Positions 28,214-37,747 are shown, counted from the first letter of the stretch. The stretch: DNA of 64,000 bases from an uncultured Hyphomonadaceae bacterium (GCA_913058335.1 CAJXPX010000001.1:308618-372617), one strand, 5' to 3'. The notes: generated from the letters alone by a model not told the origin. Numbers and translations: made by a program.

Positions 28214-28672
28214 CTATCCCGTAAACTGCATCCCCATCCATTGTGCGATTAAAGCGGGCTTCTCGCCGCCTTCGATTTCTACCGTCACATCATAAGTAAT
28301 CAACACCTGACCGGGTCGTTTTTCGTCAACAGACGCAACCACAAACCGGCCTCGAATTTTACCTCCAGACGGAACAGGGGCCAAAAAACGGACTTTATCA
28401 AAGCCGTAATTCACACCCATTTTTACGCCGTCCAGAACCACGGAGGCTGTTTCACCCATTTTGGCGAGCATGGACAGGGTTAGAAACCCATGTGCAACTG
28501 TGCCGCCAAATGGAGTCTTTTTCGCCATTTCCTGATTGATATGAATGAACTGATGGTCTTCCGTCACATCAGCAAATTCATTAATTCGCTCCTGCCCGAG
28601 CGTGATCCACTCCGACACACCGGATTCTTTTCCGATCATGGCTTTGGCTTCTTCAAGTGAAACTGTTTTCAT
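28214..28672 (-). CDS. MaoC family (R)-specific enoyl-CoA hydratase
   Basis: A 152-residue hot-dog hydratase from ATG 28672 (MKTVSLEEAKAMIGKE), which has GGGGAA close upstream; an in-frame start at 28684 is less likely. The catalytic Asp and His lie in FADVTEDHQFIHINQEMAKK, followed by TPFGGTVAHGFLTLSMLAKM, the MaoC signature. The product is probably (R)-3-hydroxyacyl-CoA. It follows the SDR gene on the same strand, together with the thiolase, in a probable acyl-CoA operon. Confidence 0.92.
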   Translation of the reverse strand: MKTVSLEEAKAMIGKESGVSEWITLGQERINEFADVTEDHQFIHINQEMAKKTPFGGTVAHGFLTLSMLAKMGETASVVLDGVKMGVNYGFDKVRFLAPVPSGGKIRGRFVVASVDEKRPGQVLITYDVTVEIEGGEKPALIAQWMGMQFTG

Positions 28673-28709
28673 CTTATTCCCCATTTCGGTTCTAGTTTTT
28701 ATATTCAGA

Positions 28710-29621
28710 TTATGACTTTAACGCTGCGGCGCGCTTTAAGAGTTTTTCACCTTGCATTCCACCTTGCGTCATTTCGATCATATTGTCTTCTGAAATAATT
28801 TTCGACCAGTTCGCAGCCACATTTTCCGCCGTTTGTTCACCGGGGGCAAAACTCACACCGTCTGTTTCAAACACCTTCGTCGCCGCATAGCCCCCCGCGC
28901 CCGCAACCAAAATTGTCCGGTTAGGCGCGTCGTCGCAGACGAGATAGACTAGTCCTTGGCTAACGCTTTCGACATCCAGCATTGCCAGAATTTCCGGCGG
29001 CATAAGGTCTTCAGTCATACGCGTTGCAGCCACAGGCGAAAGCGCATTGACTTTAATGTTATATTTCGCACCTTCCAGACAAAGTGTGCGCATAAAGCCG
29101 GATAGACCCGCTTTGGCTGCACCGTAATTAGATTGCCCGAAATTGCCATACATACCGGAGCTGCTGGACGTCATAGCGATTCGGCCATATTCCCGTTCGC
29201 GCATATGCGCCCAGAGCGCTTTTGTACAAGTCGCAGACCCCATAATATGAACGTCAAGAACCAGACGGAAATCGTCTAACTCCATTTTTGCGAAAGACTT
29301 ATCCCGTAATATACCGGCATTATTCACAAGAATATCCACATGACCGAAATGGTCGATAGCTTCGCCGACCATCGCTTCAACTTCATCTTTTTGGGTCACA
29401 TTCGCGCCGTTTGCAATGGCGTCGCCGCCCGCCTCTTTAATCTCCCTGGCAACATTTTCGGCCATGGTGGCAGAGGAACCGGAACCATCCACAGCCCCGC
29501 CCAAATCATTGACCACAATTTTGACGCCGCGCTTGGCCAGCGCCAGAGCGTGGCTTCTGCCTAACCCTCCGCCCGCACCCGTTACGATGGCCACGCGGTT
29601 TTTAAATTCTACTTCACTCAT
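28710..29621 (-). CDS. SDR family 3-hydroxyacyl-CoA dehydrogenase-like
   Basis: A 303-residue classical short-chain dehydrogenase related to the N-terminal part of multifunctional enzyme type 2. The cofactor motif is VTGAGGGLGRSHALALAKRG. The structural motif is LVNNAGIL. The catalytic Ser and Y-x-x-x-K lie in MTSSSSGMYGNFGQSNYGAA followed by K. The C-terminal 60 residues (GVSFAPGEQTAENVAANWSK) are the extension typical of these hydroxyacyl-CoA SDRs. With the MaoC hydratase downstream it would form an (R)-specific beta-oxidation pair. Confidence 0.9.
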   Translation of the reverse strand: MSEVEFKNRVAIVTGAGGGLGRSHALALAKRGVKIVVNDLGGAVDGSGSSATMAENVAREIKEAGGDAIANGANVTQKDEVEAMVGEAIDHFGHVDILVNNAGILRDKSFAKMELDDFRLVLDVHIMGSATCTKALWAHMREREYGRIAMTSSSSGMYGNFGQSNYGAAKAGLSGFMRTLCLEGAKYNIKVNALSPVAATRMTEDLMPPEILAMLDVESVSQGLVYLVCDDAPNRTILVAGAGGYAATKVFETDGVSFAPGEQTAENVAANWSKIISEDNMIEMTQGGMQGEKLLKRAAALKS

Positions 29622-29641
29622 TTTGACTACCTATTTTCTAA

Positions 29642-30817
29642 CTAAACAACTTCGAACAAACCGGCCGCGCCCATACCGCCGCCGACACACATGGTCGAAA
29701 CGACATATTTTGCACCGCGTCGTTTGCCTTCAATGAGGGCATGAGCCACCATACGGGCTCCGCTCATACCGTAAGGATGCCCGACGGAAATGGCGCCCCC
29801 ATTGACGTTCATCTTCTCTGTCGGAATTCCTAGTTTCTTTTGGCAGTAAAGAACTTGCACGGCAAAAGCCTCATTTAGCTCCCACAAATCAATATCTTCC
29901 ATTTTAAGGCCTGTCTGCTTAAGAAGTTTAGGCACAGCATAAATCGGTCCAATACCCATTTCATCCGGCTCAAGGCCAGCAACTGCCATACCCCTGTAAA
30001 TTCCTAGGGGGGACAGGCCCCGGCGCTCAGCTTCTTTGCTTTCCATAAGAACAGAAACAGACGCGCCGTCAGACAGCTGCGACGCGTTCCCGGCCGTTAT
30101 CGTCTTCTCCGGTCCGCGAACAGGTTTAAGCCCTTGCAGACCATCAAGCGTGGTGGAGGGTCGATTGCCCTCGTCTTTTTCCAGTTTTGTCTCGGATTTT
30201 GAGATTTCACCGGTTTCTTTATTTTTGACCATCATGGTAGAAGCCAAGGGCACGATTTCATCCTTGAATTTCCCCGCTTCTTGCGCCGCATGGGTGCGTT
30301 GTTGTGACAAAAGCGCGTATTCATCCATCTCGTCCCGTGTCACGCCGTAGCGTTCGGCCACGATCTCGGCGGTATCAATCATCTGAATATAAGCTTGAGG
30401 ATGTTTTTCTAAAATAGTGGGGTCTGGCGCAATCCGCATTTCCGGCGTTTGTACCATGGAAATGCTCTCTACACCGCCGCCAATGGCAATCGTCTGATTA
30501 TCGGCCATAATTTGTTTTGCTGCAACGCCGATCGCCATCATACCAGAGGAACATTGGCGATCCAGGCTCATGCCTGGCACTGAGACAGGCAAATTAGAAG
30601 CCAGAACAGAGTTGCGGCCGATCATTACTTGAACGCCTTGCTGCATCGCACAGCCAATAATCACATCGTCGACCTCTGCCCCGTCAATTCCGGCGCGCTT
30701 GACGGCTTCATCAATACAGTGGCCGGCAAGGGTTGGAGACGGAGTCGCATTGAAAGCGCCGCGATAGGCACGTCCAATAGGGGTTCTGGCAGTAGATATA
30801 AGGACGGCTTCACGCAT
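29642..30817 (-). CDS. Acetyl-CoA C-acyltransferase (thiolase)
   Basis: A 391-residue thiolase from ATG 30817 ([20 protein letters not shown]), which has GGAAAA upstream; the open frame extends 20 codons further without a family match. The nucleophilic cysteine is in [20 protein letters not shown]. The C-terminal active-site motifs are [20 protein letters not shown] and [14 protein letters not shown]. It splits 3-ketoacyl-CoA to acetyl-CoA. It heads the thiolase-SDR-MaoC transcript and is divergent from the second thiolase. Confidence 0.94.
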   Translation of the reverse strand: MREAVLISTARTPIGRAYRGAFNATPSPTLAGHCIDEAVKRAGIDGAEVDDVIIGCAMQQGVQVMIGRNSVLASNLPVSVPGMSLDRQCSSGMMAIGVAAKQIMADNQTIAIGGGVESISMVQTPEMRIAPDPTILEKHPQAYIQMIDTAEIVAERYGVTRDEMDEYALLSQQRTHAAQEAGKFKDEIVPLASTMMVKNKETGEISKSETKLEKDEGNRPSTTLDGLQGLKPVRGPEKTITAGNASQLSDGASVSVLMESKEAERRGLSPLGIYRGMAVAGLEPDEMGIGPIYAVPKLLKQTGLKMEDIDLWELNEAFAVQVLYCQKKLGIPTEKMNVNGGAISVGHPYGMSGARMVAHALIEGKRRGAKYVVSTMCVGGGMGAAGLFEVV

Positions 30818-31039
30818 GATTTTTCCAATCTTTGTTTGCAATGTCACTAGGACGTATTTCCTACATCCTTTCGCCAATCCTTATAACGTGGCGATTTGAG
30901 ATGTCGATGTCCCCAAATCTGAAGGGACTTCAACCAATTGTGAAGGTGCAAAAAGCGACTACATTCCCTTTATTTTTGTACTTAAATGCGGTCTAAGAGC
31001 ACAAATTCAAACAAGAATGAATAGCGAAAGGTGCTCTCC

Positions 31040-32248
31040 ATGACTGAGGCTTACATTTATGACGCGGTCCGAACCCCGCGAGGCAAAGGCAGATCCGACG
31101 GAAGCCTACACGAAATCACGGCGCTGAATTTATCAGTGCAGGTCTTGGAGGCCCTGCGTGACCGCAATAACATTGATACCGCCGAAGTCGAGGACGTAGC
31201 ATTTGGCTGTGTTTCCCCGGTCGGAGAGCAAGGTGCCGTTATAACGCGGACAGCCGTGATGAATGCCGGCTACGCGGAAACAACGGGCGGCATTCAAGTT
31301 AACCGCTTTTGTGGCTCAGGTCTTGAGGCCTCTAACATTGCCGCGGCGAAAGTCATGTCAGGCGAATGCCATCTGGCAATTGGCGGTGGTGTCGAGAGCA
31401 TGTCCCGCGTCCCTATGGGCTCAGACGGCGGCGCTTGGCCCTCCGATCCAGCCTCAGCCTTTCATAATTACTTCGTCCCGCAAGGCGTTTCCGCCGATTT
31501 GATAGCCACGAAATATGGCTTTTCCCGAGATGATGTCGACGCCTATGCTGTTGAAAGCCATAAGCGCGCCAAGAAAGCTTGGGATGAAGGTAGATTTAAG
31601 AAGTCTATCATGCCTGTGAAAGACGTCATGGGCGTAACTGTTCTGGACCATGATGAAACGATCCGCCCTGAAACAGATATGCAAAGCCTCGGCGCGCTGA
31701 ATCCGTCTTTCAAAATGATGGGCGAAAATTTTGGCTTTGACGGTGTGGCCCAACAAAAATATCCGGGGCTTGAGAAAATCAATCACGTTCATCACGCGGG
31801 TAATTCCTCTGGTATCGTGGATGGGGCTGCGGGACTTTTGATTGGCAATAAAGAAATTGGTGAACGTCTGGGGCTAAAGCCTCGCGCGCGTATTCGTTCT
31901 ATGGCATCTATCGGATCAGAACCAACCATCATGTTAACCGGGCCGGAATTTGCAGCTCAGAAAGCGCTAAAACGCGCCGGAATGAACGTAAATGACATAG
32001 ACCTTTATGAACTAAATGAAGCCTTCGCAGCGGTTGTTCTTCGCTTTATGCAAGCGCTGAAAATCGATCACAGCAATATAAATGTGAATGGCGGCGCGAT
32101 TGCCATGGGTCATCCTCTTGGGGCCACAGGCGCAATGATCCTCGGCACCATGGTCGATGAGCTTGAGCGGGCTGACAAAGAAACTTCCCTCGTGACGCTT
32201 TGTATCGGCGGCGGAATGGGCACAGCCACTATCATTGAGCGCGTTTAA
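31040..32248 (+). CDS. Acetyl-CoA C-acetyltransferase (second thiolase)
   Basis: A 402-residue thiolase from ATG 31040 ([20 protein letters not shown]), with AAAGG at the right spacing. The catalytic cysteine lies in [20 protein letters not shown]. Later motifs are [19 protein letters not shown] and [33 protein letters not shown] is typical of FadI/FadA-type beta-oxidation thiolases paired with a fused hydratase-dehydrogenase. That partner follows 25 bases downstream, so the two form a fatty-acid oxidation operon. Confidence 0.94.
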   Translation: MTEAYIYDAVRTPRGKGRSDGSLHEITALNLSVQVLEALRDRNNIDTAEVEDVAFGCVSPVGEQGAVITRTAVMNAGYAETTGGIQVNRFCGSGLEASNIAAAKVMSGECHLAIGGGVESMSRVPMGSDGGAWPSDPASAFHNYFVPQGVSADLIATKYGFSRDDVDAYAVESHKRAKKAWDEGRFKKSIMPVKDVMGVTVLDHDETIRPETDMQSLGALNPSFKMMGENFGFDGVAQQKYPGLEKINHVHHAGNSSGIVDGAAGLLIGNKEIGERLGLKPRARIRSMASIGSEPTIMLTGPEFAAQKALKRAGMNVNDIDLYELNEAFAAVVLRFMQALKIDHSNINVNGGAIAMGHPLGATGAMILGTMVDELERADKETSLVTLCIGGGMGTATIIERV

Positions 32249-32273
32249 TCGCAGCTGAGTAAAGGATAAAATT

Positions 32274-34496
32274 ATGAGTGATTATAAAACATTTACGATG
32301 GATTTAGATTCTGACGGAATCCTGACCCTGACAATCGACGTTCCCAATCAGGGCATGAATGTCTGGGATGAACATTTAATGACCGAATTTCCGGATTTCG
32401 TCGAACGTCTGATTAGCGATGATGATGTCAAAGGGGCTGTCATTTGTTCCGGTCGTGACAATGCCTTTATGGCGGGCGCAGACCTTCGTATGCTTGAGAA
32501 GAACTCCGGAGCTCTGAATAAAGACTCTTTCGAAGAGAGCATGCATTTGAACCGGTTGTTCCGCCGTATGGAAACCGGCGGGCATACTGTCCGACAGATG
32601 CAGCGTGAAGGCAAAAAAGCCAAACCGGTTGCTGTTGCCGTCGAAGGTCTTGCCTTGGGCGGCGGACTGGAACTGGTTCTCGCCTGTCACCACCGCGTCG
32701 TTGCGGATAATCCAAAAATCAAACTCGGTTTGCCGGAAGTCCTCGTCGGTCTTCTGCCCGGCGGCGGCGGCACCCAACGAACTCCACGCCTCATCGGTCT
32801 GCAAAACGCGGCCATGATGTGCACACAGGGCAAAAATTTGAATCCCAAAAAAGCTCTGGCACAAGGCCTTATCAATGAAGTTGTCGAACCCGGCAAAACT
32901 GTTGACGCCGCGAAAGCTTGGGTCAAAGACAATGTAAAGGGCGTATTACAGCCGTGGGACGTCAAAGGATTTAAAGTTCCGGGTGGAGCAGGATCCATGA
33001 ATCCGAAAGCGGTTCAATTCTTTGTTGCCGCCAATGCCATGGCGCTTAAGGAAAGCAAGAATAACTACCCCGCTATCAAAGCCATCATGTCCTGCCTTTA
33101 CGAGGGCACATCCGTGCCAATGGATACAGCTGTCGCAATTGAAGTGAAATATTTCTGCAAGCTCCTCGCTGACCCCGTTTCTAAAAACATGATCCGCACT
33201 TTGTTCGTAAACAAGCAAGCGGCCGAAAAAGGCGCCCAGCGTCCCGAAGGTATAGACAAAATCGACATCAAAAAGGTTGGCGTTCTTGGCGCAGGCTTGA
33301 TGGGGTCGGGCATTGCGCACGTTACCGCAAAAGCGGGCATGGAAGTTATTTCGCTCGACCGCTCTATGGAAGAAGCAGAGAAATCTGTCGCTTATACGAA
33401 GAAGATTTTGGACAAAAACGTCTCTCGTGGCCGCATGACGCAAGAGCAAGCTGAGGCTTTCTTGGCGCGGATTACGCCAACGGATAATTACGACGATTTA
33501 AAAGACGTAGATTTGATTATCGAAGCTGTTTTTGAACGTCCTGACGTCAAAGCCGATGTCATTAAAAAGACCGAAGCTGTTATCGGCAAAAATGTTGTTT
33601 TCGCGTCGAATACCTCCACACTTCCGATTGGAGGCTTGGCAAAAAGTTCTTCCCGTCCGGATCAGTTCATTGGTATGCATTTCTTCTCTCCCGTAGAAAA
33701 AATGCCGCTTTTGGAAATCATTCCGCATGAAGGCACAGGCGATCTCGCTCTGGCCGCGGCATTTGATTATAATAAAAAAATCCGCAAAACACCTATAGTT
33801 GTCAAAGACGTTCGCGGCTTTTTTACCAACCGTGTTTTCCCGCCTTATGCCAATGAAGCCAGCCTTTTAGTGACAGAAGGCGTCAGCATGGCACTCATCG
33901 AAAATAGTGCCTCCTTACTGGGTCTGCCGATCGGTCCTTTGGCCGTTACAGACGAAACCACTCTGAAACTCGGTTACGACATTATGACCTCAACCAAAGA
34001 GGAAATGGGCGACGAATACGTCCCGACGGGCTCTGAGGAATTTTACGAGAACATGGTTACTAAATGGGATCGGGCGGGTCGCCGCTTCGGGGCCGGATTC
34101 TATGACTATGATGAAGACGGGAAACGCTTAGGTTTGTGGAAGGGTATGACAGATCACTATCCGCTTGCTGAAGAACAACCTTCGGCAGAGGAAGTGATGG
34201 AACGCCTACTTTACGCCCAACTTATCCCTACGGCGAATTGTTACGCTGAAGGCGTTGTGCCGGATCCGCAAAGTGCCGATCTTGGCGCCATTTTTGGTTG
34301 GGGTTTCCCGCCTTATACAGGTGGACCGCTCTCCTATATCGATACGATCGGATTGGAAGCCTTTATCACAACTGCGGATAATCTAGCGCAGCGTCACGGC
34401 GCGCGTTTTACACCGCCGCAAATGTTCCGCGACAAGGCAAAAGCCGGCGAAACAATTTATGAGAAAAAAGCTAAAAATGATAAAAAGGCTGCTTAG
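32274..34496 (+). CDS. FadJ-like enoyl-CoA hydratase/3-hydroxyacyl-CoA dehydrogenase fusion
   Basis: A 740-residue alpha subunit of the fatty-acid oxidation complex. The N-terminal crotonase domain has AVICSGRDNAFMAGADLRML and EGLALGGGLELVLACHHRVV. The central NAD-binding domain begins near residue 335 with VGVLGAGLMGSGIAHVTAKA. The C-terminal dehydrogenase domains have QFIGMHFFSPVEKMPLLEII and KDVRGFFTNRVFPPYANEAS. The ATG has AAAGGA upstream. It performs the hydration and (S)-3-hydroxyacyl oxidation steps, with the upstream thiolase finishing the cycle. A hairpin overlaps its stop codon. Confidence 0.95.
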   Translation: MSDYKTFTMDLDSDGILTLTIDVPNQGMNVWDEHLMTEFPDFVERLISDDDVKGAVICSGRDNAFMAGADLRMLEKNSGALNKDSFEESMHLNRLFRRMETGGHTVRQMQREGKKAKPVAVAVEGLALGGGLELVLACHHRVVADNPKIKLGLPEVLVGLLPGGGGTQRTPRLIGLQNAAMMCTQGKNLNPKKALAQGLINEVVEPGKTVDAAKAWVKDNVKGVLQPWDVKGFKVPGGAGSMNPKAVQFFVAANAMALKESKNNYPAIKAIMSCLYEGTSVPMDTAVAIEVKYFCKLLADPVSKNMIRTLFVNKQAAEKGAQRPEGIDKIDIKKVGVLGAGLMGSGIAHVTAKAGMEVISLDRSMEEAEKSVAYTKKILDKNVSRGRMTQEQAEAFLARITPTDNYDDLKDVDLIIEAVFERPDVKADVIKKTEAVIGKNVVFASNTSTLPIGGLAKSSSRPDQFIGMHFFSPVEKMPLLEIIPHEGTGDLALAAAFDYNKKIRKTPIVVKDVRGFFTNRVFPPYANEASLLVTEGVSMALIENSASLLGLPIGPLAVTDETTLKLGYDIMTSTKEEMGDEYVPTGSEEFYENMVTKWDRAGRRFGAGFYDYDEDGKRLGLWKGMTDHYPLAEEQPSAEEVMERLLYAQLIPTANCYAEGVVPDPQSADLGAIFGWGFPPYTGGPLSYIDTIGLEAFITTADNLAQRHGARFTPPQMFRDKAKAGETIYEKKAKNDKKAA

Positions 34497-34508
34497 GCAG
34501 CCTTTCAG
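34486..34508 (+). terminator. Hairpin at the end of the fadJ-like gene
   Basis: AAAGGCTGC-TTAG-GCAGCCTTT forms a 9-base-pair stem whose loop is part of the stop codon region. The U-tract is short (CTTTC), so termination may be partial. Confidence 0.6.
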
Positions 34509-34515
34509 GCCTAAG

Positions 34516-34720
34516 CTAGACACCACGTAAGACAGCCCTGCGATCCAAGGCGCTAAGCCGTTGCTCGCGCCTTAGCCTCCAAGAAAAAACATCTCCGGAC
34601 TGAGCGCGTAAGAGAATGATCATGTAGGCAATCAGCGCAATAAGCACGATGGTCGTTAATGAATAAAACTCTCTTTTCGTCTTATTAGGCCATTTGCTTT
34701 TTGGGGGTCCAGTAAATCAA
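34516..34720 (-). pseudogene. Possible small membrane protein frame with no normal start
   Basis: An open frame on the minus strand (34516-34716) encodes KTKREFYSLTTIVLIALIAY followed by MIILLRAQSGDVFSWRLRRE, a basic segment, a hydrophobic helix and another basic tail. This is a protein-like layout, but there is no ATG, GTG or TTG before the helix. A TTG at 34718-34720, after an AGGGGA-like sequence, starts the peptide LIYWTPKKQMA in another frame. A shift at the CCCCCAAAAA run (34698-34707) would join the two. It may be a frameshifted small gene, a sequencing indel or chance. The 301 bases here otherwise hold only terminators. Confidence 0.3.
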
Positions 34721-34749
34721 GTTTTGCCTATTCCCCTATATTGGACAAA

Positions 34750-34790
34750 GCATAAAAAAGACCCGAGGAAGCGGGCCTTTTTCAGTATTT
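34750..34790 (-). terminator. Intrinsic terminator of the host-attachment-family gene
   Basis: Read on the minus strand, AAAAAGGCCCG-CTTCCT-CGGGTCTTTTTT forms a GC-rich stem with one G-U pair and a T-run. It sits just after the stop of the gene ending at 34798. Confidence 0.75.
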
Positions 34791-34797
34791 TTCGTGC

Positions 34798-35199
34798 TTA
34801 TTTGCGAGCGGCTGCAATAGACTTTTCTATGTCTGGCAATGTCGCGTTGATCAACGTCTTGTTCATCTCCAATAGAATTTTATCGTTTACTTCCTTATGT
34901 AAAAGCGGACGTATTTCACCCAATGTTTCCGGGTCAGCTGCGAGGATTAGGTTTTCAAATTTTCCTTTATGAACGTGCTCATAGAGGCGCTCCGCAACTT
35001 GTTTGGAAAATGTGGCTTCCATAGACTCTTTATCAGTCCGTTCAGAAGGCGATTTACCGGACGGGCCTTCATCAGCGAGGTTTTGAGGTGTCCAATGACC
35101 TTCCATTTTAAGATGCGCGCCGTCTTGCCGATATAATTTAGCTTCTTCCCCTGTTGCGATTAAAACTAATGTATCTTTAGGCAGGTGTAATTCGGTCAT
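34798..35199 (-). CDS. Host attachment protein family (PF10116-like)
   Basis: A 133-residue protein of the family named after an Agrobacterium host-attachment factor. The N-terminus LPKDTLVLIATGEEAKLYRQ is the conserved strand and loop. ERLYEHVHKGKFENLILAAD followed by PETLGEIRPLLH is the other family hallmark, reminiscent of eRF1-like folds. A perfect AAGGAG ribosome binding site precedes the ATG, and an intrinsic terminator follows, so it is probably a single-gene transcript. The name does not prove a role in attachment. Confidence 0.85.
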   Translation of the reverse strand: MTELHLPKDTLVLIATGEEAKLYRQDGAHLKMEGHWTPQNLADEGPSGKSPSERTDKESMEATFSKQVAERLYEHVHKGKFENLILAADPETLGEIRPLLHKEVNDKILLEMNKTLINATLPDIEKSIAAARK

Positions 35200-35382
35200 T
35201 TTATCTCCTTATTATAAATCTACTTAAGTAACGTCATGACAGGGTGTTTGTTGCAATTAATTAAATTACATACTCAGAGAGAATTAAAGAGAAAACGTTT
35301 TCCTAAGGTTTTCATGCCACACTCGTCATCTACCCCCGGGGGCTGGTTAAGTAAGCCTCTGAATATACAATAAAGGTATTGC
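35200..35382. other. Divergent intergenic region with a CCCCCGGGGG palindrome
   Basis: This 183-base gap separates the host-attachment-family gene from the enoyl-CoA hydratase and must carry both promoters. It holds a 10-base perfect palindrome CCCCCGGGGG at 35333-35342, about 40 bases before the hydratase start, and an AAAACGTTTT palindrome near 35292-35301. No known operator consensus is matched. Confidence 0.35.
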
Positions 35383-36156
35383 ATGGATGCTGACGTCAAA
35401 TTCTCGATGATCACTGGCCGGATAGGCCGTATCCAGTTAACACAGCCTGCTAAACGCAACGCGCTTAGCGCTGCGATGTGGAAGCAGCTCTTGGGATGTC
35501 TGGAAGAAGCCGCTGACACACCCGCGCTAAAAACGCTTATCATCACAGGCGATGGCGAACATTTTGCCGCGGGGGCGGATATTTCAGAATTTGAATCGCT
35601 TTATGCGACACCGGAAAAGTCAAAAGAAATTTCTTTCATAATCGCCCAAGCGTTAGAAGCCGTGGCCATCTTCCCCAAACCCACTATCGCTAAAATTCGC
35701 GGCGCCTGCATCGGCGGTGGCTGCGGAATTGCTCTGGCTTGCGATATTCGTATTGCAGACGGGACTTCCAAATTTGCTATTACTCCCGGAAAGTTGGGCT
35801 TGGTTTATCCTTTCGCCGATATGAAACGTTTAATTCAGGCTGTAGGAATAAGCGGTGCCAAAGATATGCTGTTCTCCACCCGCACCGTTTTGGCCGACGA
35901 AGCCATGGAAATGGGTCTTATAAATCGTCTTACCGATCAATATGAACTAGACCAAGTTGTGCGAGACTACGCGCTGTCAATTTCGGACATTTCGGGTGAA
36001 TCGGTCTCCATTACAAATAAAATGTTTATGGCTTACGAGGCTGGACAGAGAGTAGAAAGCCAAAAAACGAAAGACTGGTTCCAAGCTGGTTTTTCAAGCA
36101 ATGATTTCAAAGAAGGCTATCAAGCTTTTCTAGAAAAACGAAAACCTGATTTTTAA
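35383..36156 (+). CDS. Enoyl-CoA hydratase/isomerase family protein
   Basis: A 257-residue crotonase. LTQPAKRNALSAAMWKQLLG is the N-terminal signature. The oxyanion-hole parts are GEHFAAGADISEFE and IRGACIGGGCGIALACDIRI. The residue corresponding to the second catalytic Glu falls in FAITPGKLGLVYPFADMKRL. That region reads KLGLVYP rather than PE-x-G, so the reaction could be hydration, isomerisation or another crotonase chemistry. AAAGG lies upstream of the ATG. Confidence 0.9.
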   Translation: MDADVKFSMITGRIGRIQLTQPAKRNALSAAMWKQLLGCLEEAADTPALKTLIITGDGEHFAAGADISEFESLYATPEKSKEISFIIAQALEAVAIFPKPTIAKIRGACIGGGCGIALACDIRIADGTSKFAITPGKLGLVYPFADMKRLIQAVGISGAKDMLFSTRTVLADEAMEMGLINRLTDQYELDQVVRDYALSISDISGESVSITNKMFMAYEAGQRVESQKTKDWFQAGFSSNDFKEGYQAFLEKRKPDF

Positions 36157-36196
36157 GAGCTATCTACCGAAGACTTTAGCTCGGATCATCAGCTGT

Positions 36197-37747
36197 TTAT
36201 TTGTAATCTTTCGCCATAGAGAGCGTAAGGCTGTCTATAAATGCTTCAGCATGCTGAATAAGTTCATCCCGAGTTTGTTCGTCCATTTTTGCAAGATTTC
36301 GATACGGCATCGCTAACCGGTTATTTGCTTCAAGCTTGTCCCGATTGCGATGAAGAAAATGCCAATAAAGCGAATTGAAGGGGCAGGCTTTTTCCCCAAT
36401 TCTATCTTTCACATTATAGGAACAATTTTTGCAATAATCGCTCATTCGGTTGATGTAAGACCCACTGCTTATATAGGGCTTTGACCCTAGCAATCCGCCA
36501 TCGGCATACTGACTCATGCCTAGCGTGTTGGGCAGCTCAACCCACTCAAAGGCGTCCAGATAAACCGATAAATACCACTCATGCACGTCGTAAGGATCAA
36601 CCCCAATAAGTTGCGCAAAATTTCCCGTAATCATTAAGCGTTGAATATGATGGGCATAAGCGTAGTTCAGAGTTTGCGAAATCGTTTGAGACAGGCAATG
36701 CATCTCTGTATCGCCCGTCCAGTAGAAATCTGGTAGTTTCAGGTCTGCTTCAAGAAAATTTTGCGTTTTATATCCAGGCATTTCGAGCCAGTAGATGCCG
36801 CGTACATATTCGCGCCAACCTATGATTTGACGGATATAACCTTCGGCCGCATTTATTGGGACTTTCCCATTCAGATAAGCTGTTTCAACTCTTTCGCAAA
36901 CCTCCATAGGACTTATTAAACCGGTATTTATATATGGCGAAATTATGGAGTGGAACATGAACGGCTGGTCCGTTACCATCGCGTCCTGATAGTCTCCGAA
37001 CTGTGACAATTGATTTTCTACAAAAAAGTCCAGAACGTCCAGTGCCACTTCCCGAGTGACGGCGTAAAAAAATTCATCGGTGTTTCCTATGCGGCTCTTA
37101 AACAGCTCATTCACCATTTTCACTACATTTTGAGTTGTTTCATCGGGCATGAATTTTAGCGCCTCAGGAAAATTCATGTTATCCTTAGGTGGTTTCCGGT
37201 TTTGTTTGTCAAAGTTCCATTTCCCTTCTACGGGTTTATCCCCTTCCATAAGCAAACCCGTTTTCCGACGAATGTCATGATAAAAGTTTTCCATACGGTA
37301 AGTTTTTCGGTCTTTGGCCCAGTCAGAAAACTCTTCCTTTGAGGTGATGAAGCGATCATCCGGAGTAATTGTAACTGGAATTTCGAGAGCGGACTCCCAT
37401 CCCTGAACGTCTTTCAAAACGCGGTAGATTGACGGCTCACAAACGCGAATTTGATCTACATCATGATGTGATAGAGCCCGCTTTACTTCCTTACGAAACG
37501 TGCCCTTATTGTTTTTATCAGTTAGTTTGACGTAATCGACTGTCCATCCCTGTTCGCGTAACTCTTCGGAAAAATGCCGCATTGCGGAAAATAAGAAGAC
37601 GAGTTTTGTCCGATGATGCGGTACCGTATCCGCCTCATGCATGACTTCCATCATCAGAATGATACACTCCTCAGGCTCACTCACCGCTATGGACGATAAG
37701 TTATGGGATAGCTGATCAGCAAAAATGGGTATCAAAACTTTAGGCAT
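36197..37747 (-). CDS. Cryptochrome/photolyase family protein, iron-sulfur (FeS-BCP) type
   Basis: A 516-residue protein of the deoxyribodipyrimidine photolyase-related class. The N-terminal Rossmann-like antenna domain starts MPKVLIPIFADQLSHNLSS. The FAD-binding helical domain has GWREYVRGIYWLEMPGYK and HHIQRLMITGNFAQLIGVDP. Near the C-terminus YCKNCSYNVKDRIGEKACPF gives the C-x2-C-x12-C spacing that binds a 4Fe-4S cluster with one further cysteine in this class. Known members repair (6-4) photoproducts. It is divergent from nadC, with starts only about 80 bases apart. Confidence 0.93.
   Translation of the reverse strand: MPKVLIPIFADQLSHNLSSIAVSEPEECIILMMEVMHEADTVPHHRTKLVFLFSAMRHFSEELREQGWTVDYVKLTDKNNKGTFRKEVKRALSHHDVDQIRVCEPSIYRVLKDVQGWESALEIPVTITPDDRFITSKEEFSDWAKDRKTYRMENFYHDIRRKTGLLMEGDKPVEGKWNFDKQNRKPPKDNMNFPEALKFMPDETTQNVVKMVNELFKSRIGNTDEFFYAVTREVALDVLDFFVENQLSQFGDYQDAMVTDQPFMFHSIISPYINTGLISPMEVCERVETAYLNGKVPINAAEGYIRQIIGWREYVRGIYWLEMPGYKTQNFLEADLKLPDFYWTGDTEMHCLSQTISQTLNYAYAHHIQRLMITGNFAQLIGVDPYDVHEWYLSVYLDAFEWVELPNTLGMSQYADGGLLGSKPYISSGSYINRMSDYCKNCSYNVKDRIGEKACPFNSLYWHFLHRNRDKLEANNRLAMPYRNLAKMDEQTRDELIQHAEAFIDSLTLSMAKDYK

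Noticed and set aside
34694-34972. 92-codon plus-strand frame opposite the host-attachment-family gene
   Set aside because: It crosses an intrinsic terminator and overlaps a gene with a perfect ribosome binding site and known family motifs.
36155-36182. GAGCTA...TAGCTC inverted repeat between the enoyl-CoA hydratase and photolyase genes
   Set aside because: Six base pairs with a loop of about 15 bases and no U-tract is too weak to call a terminator.
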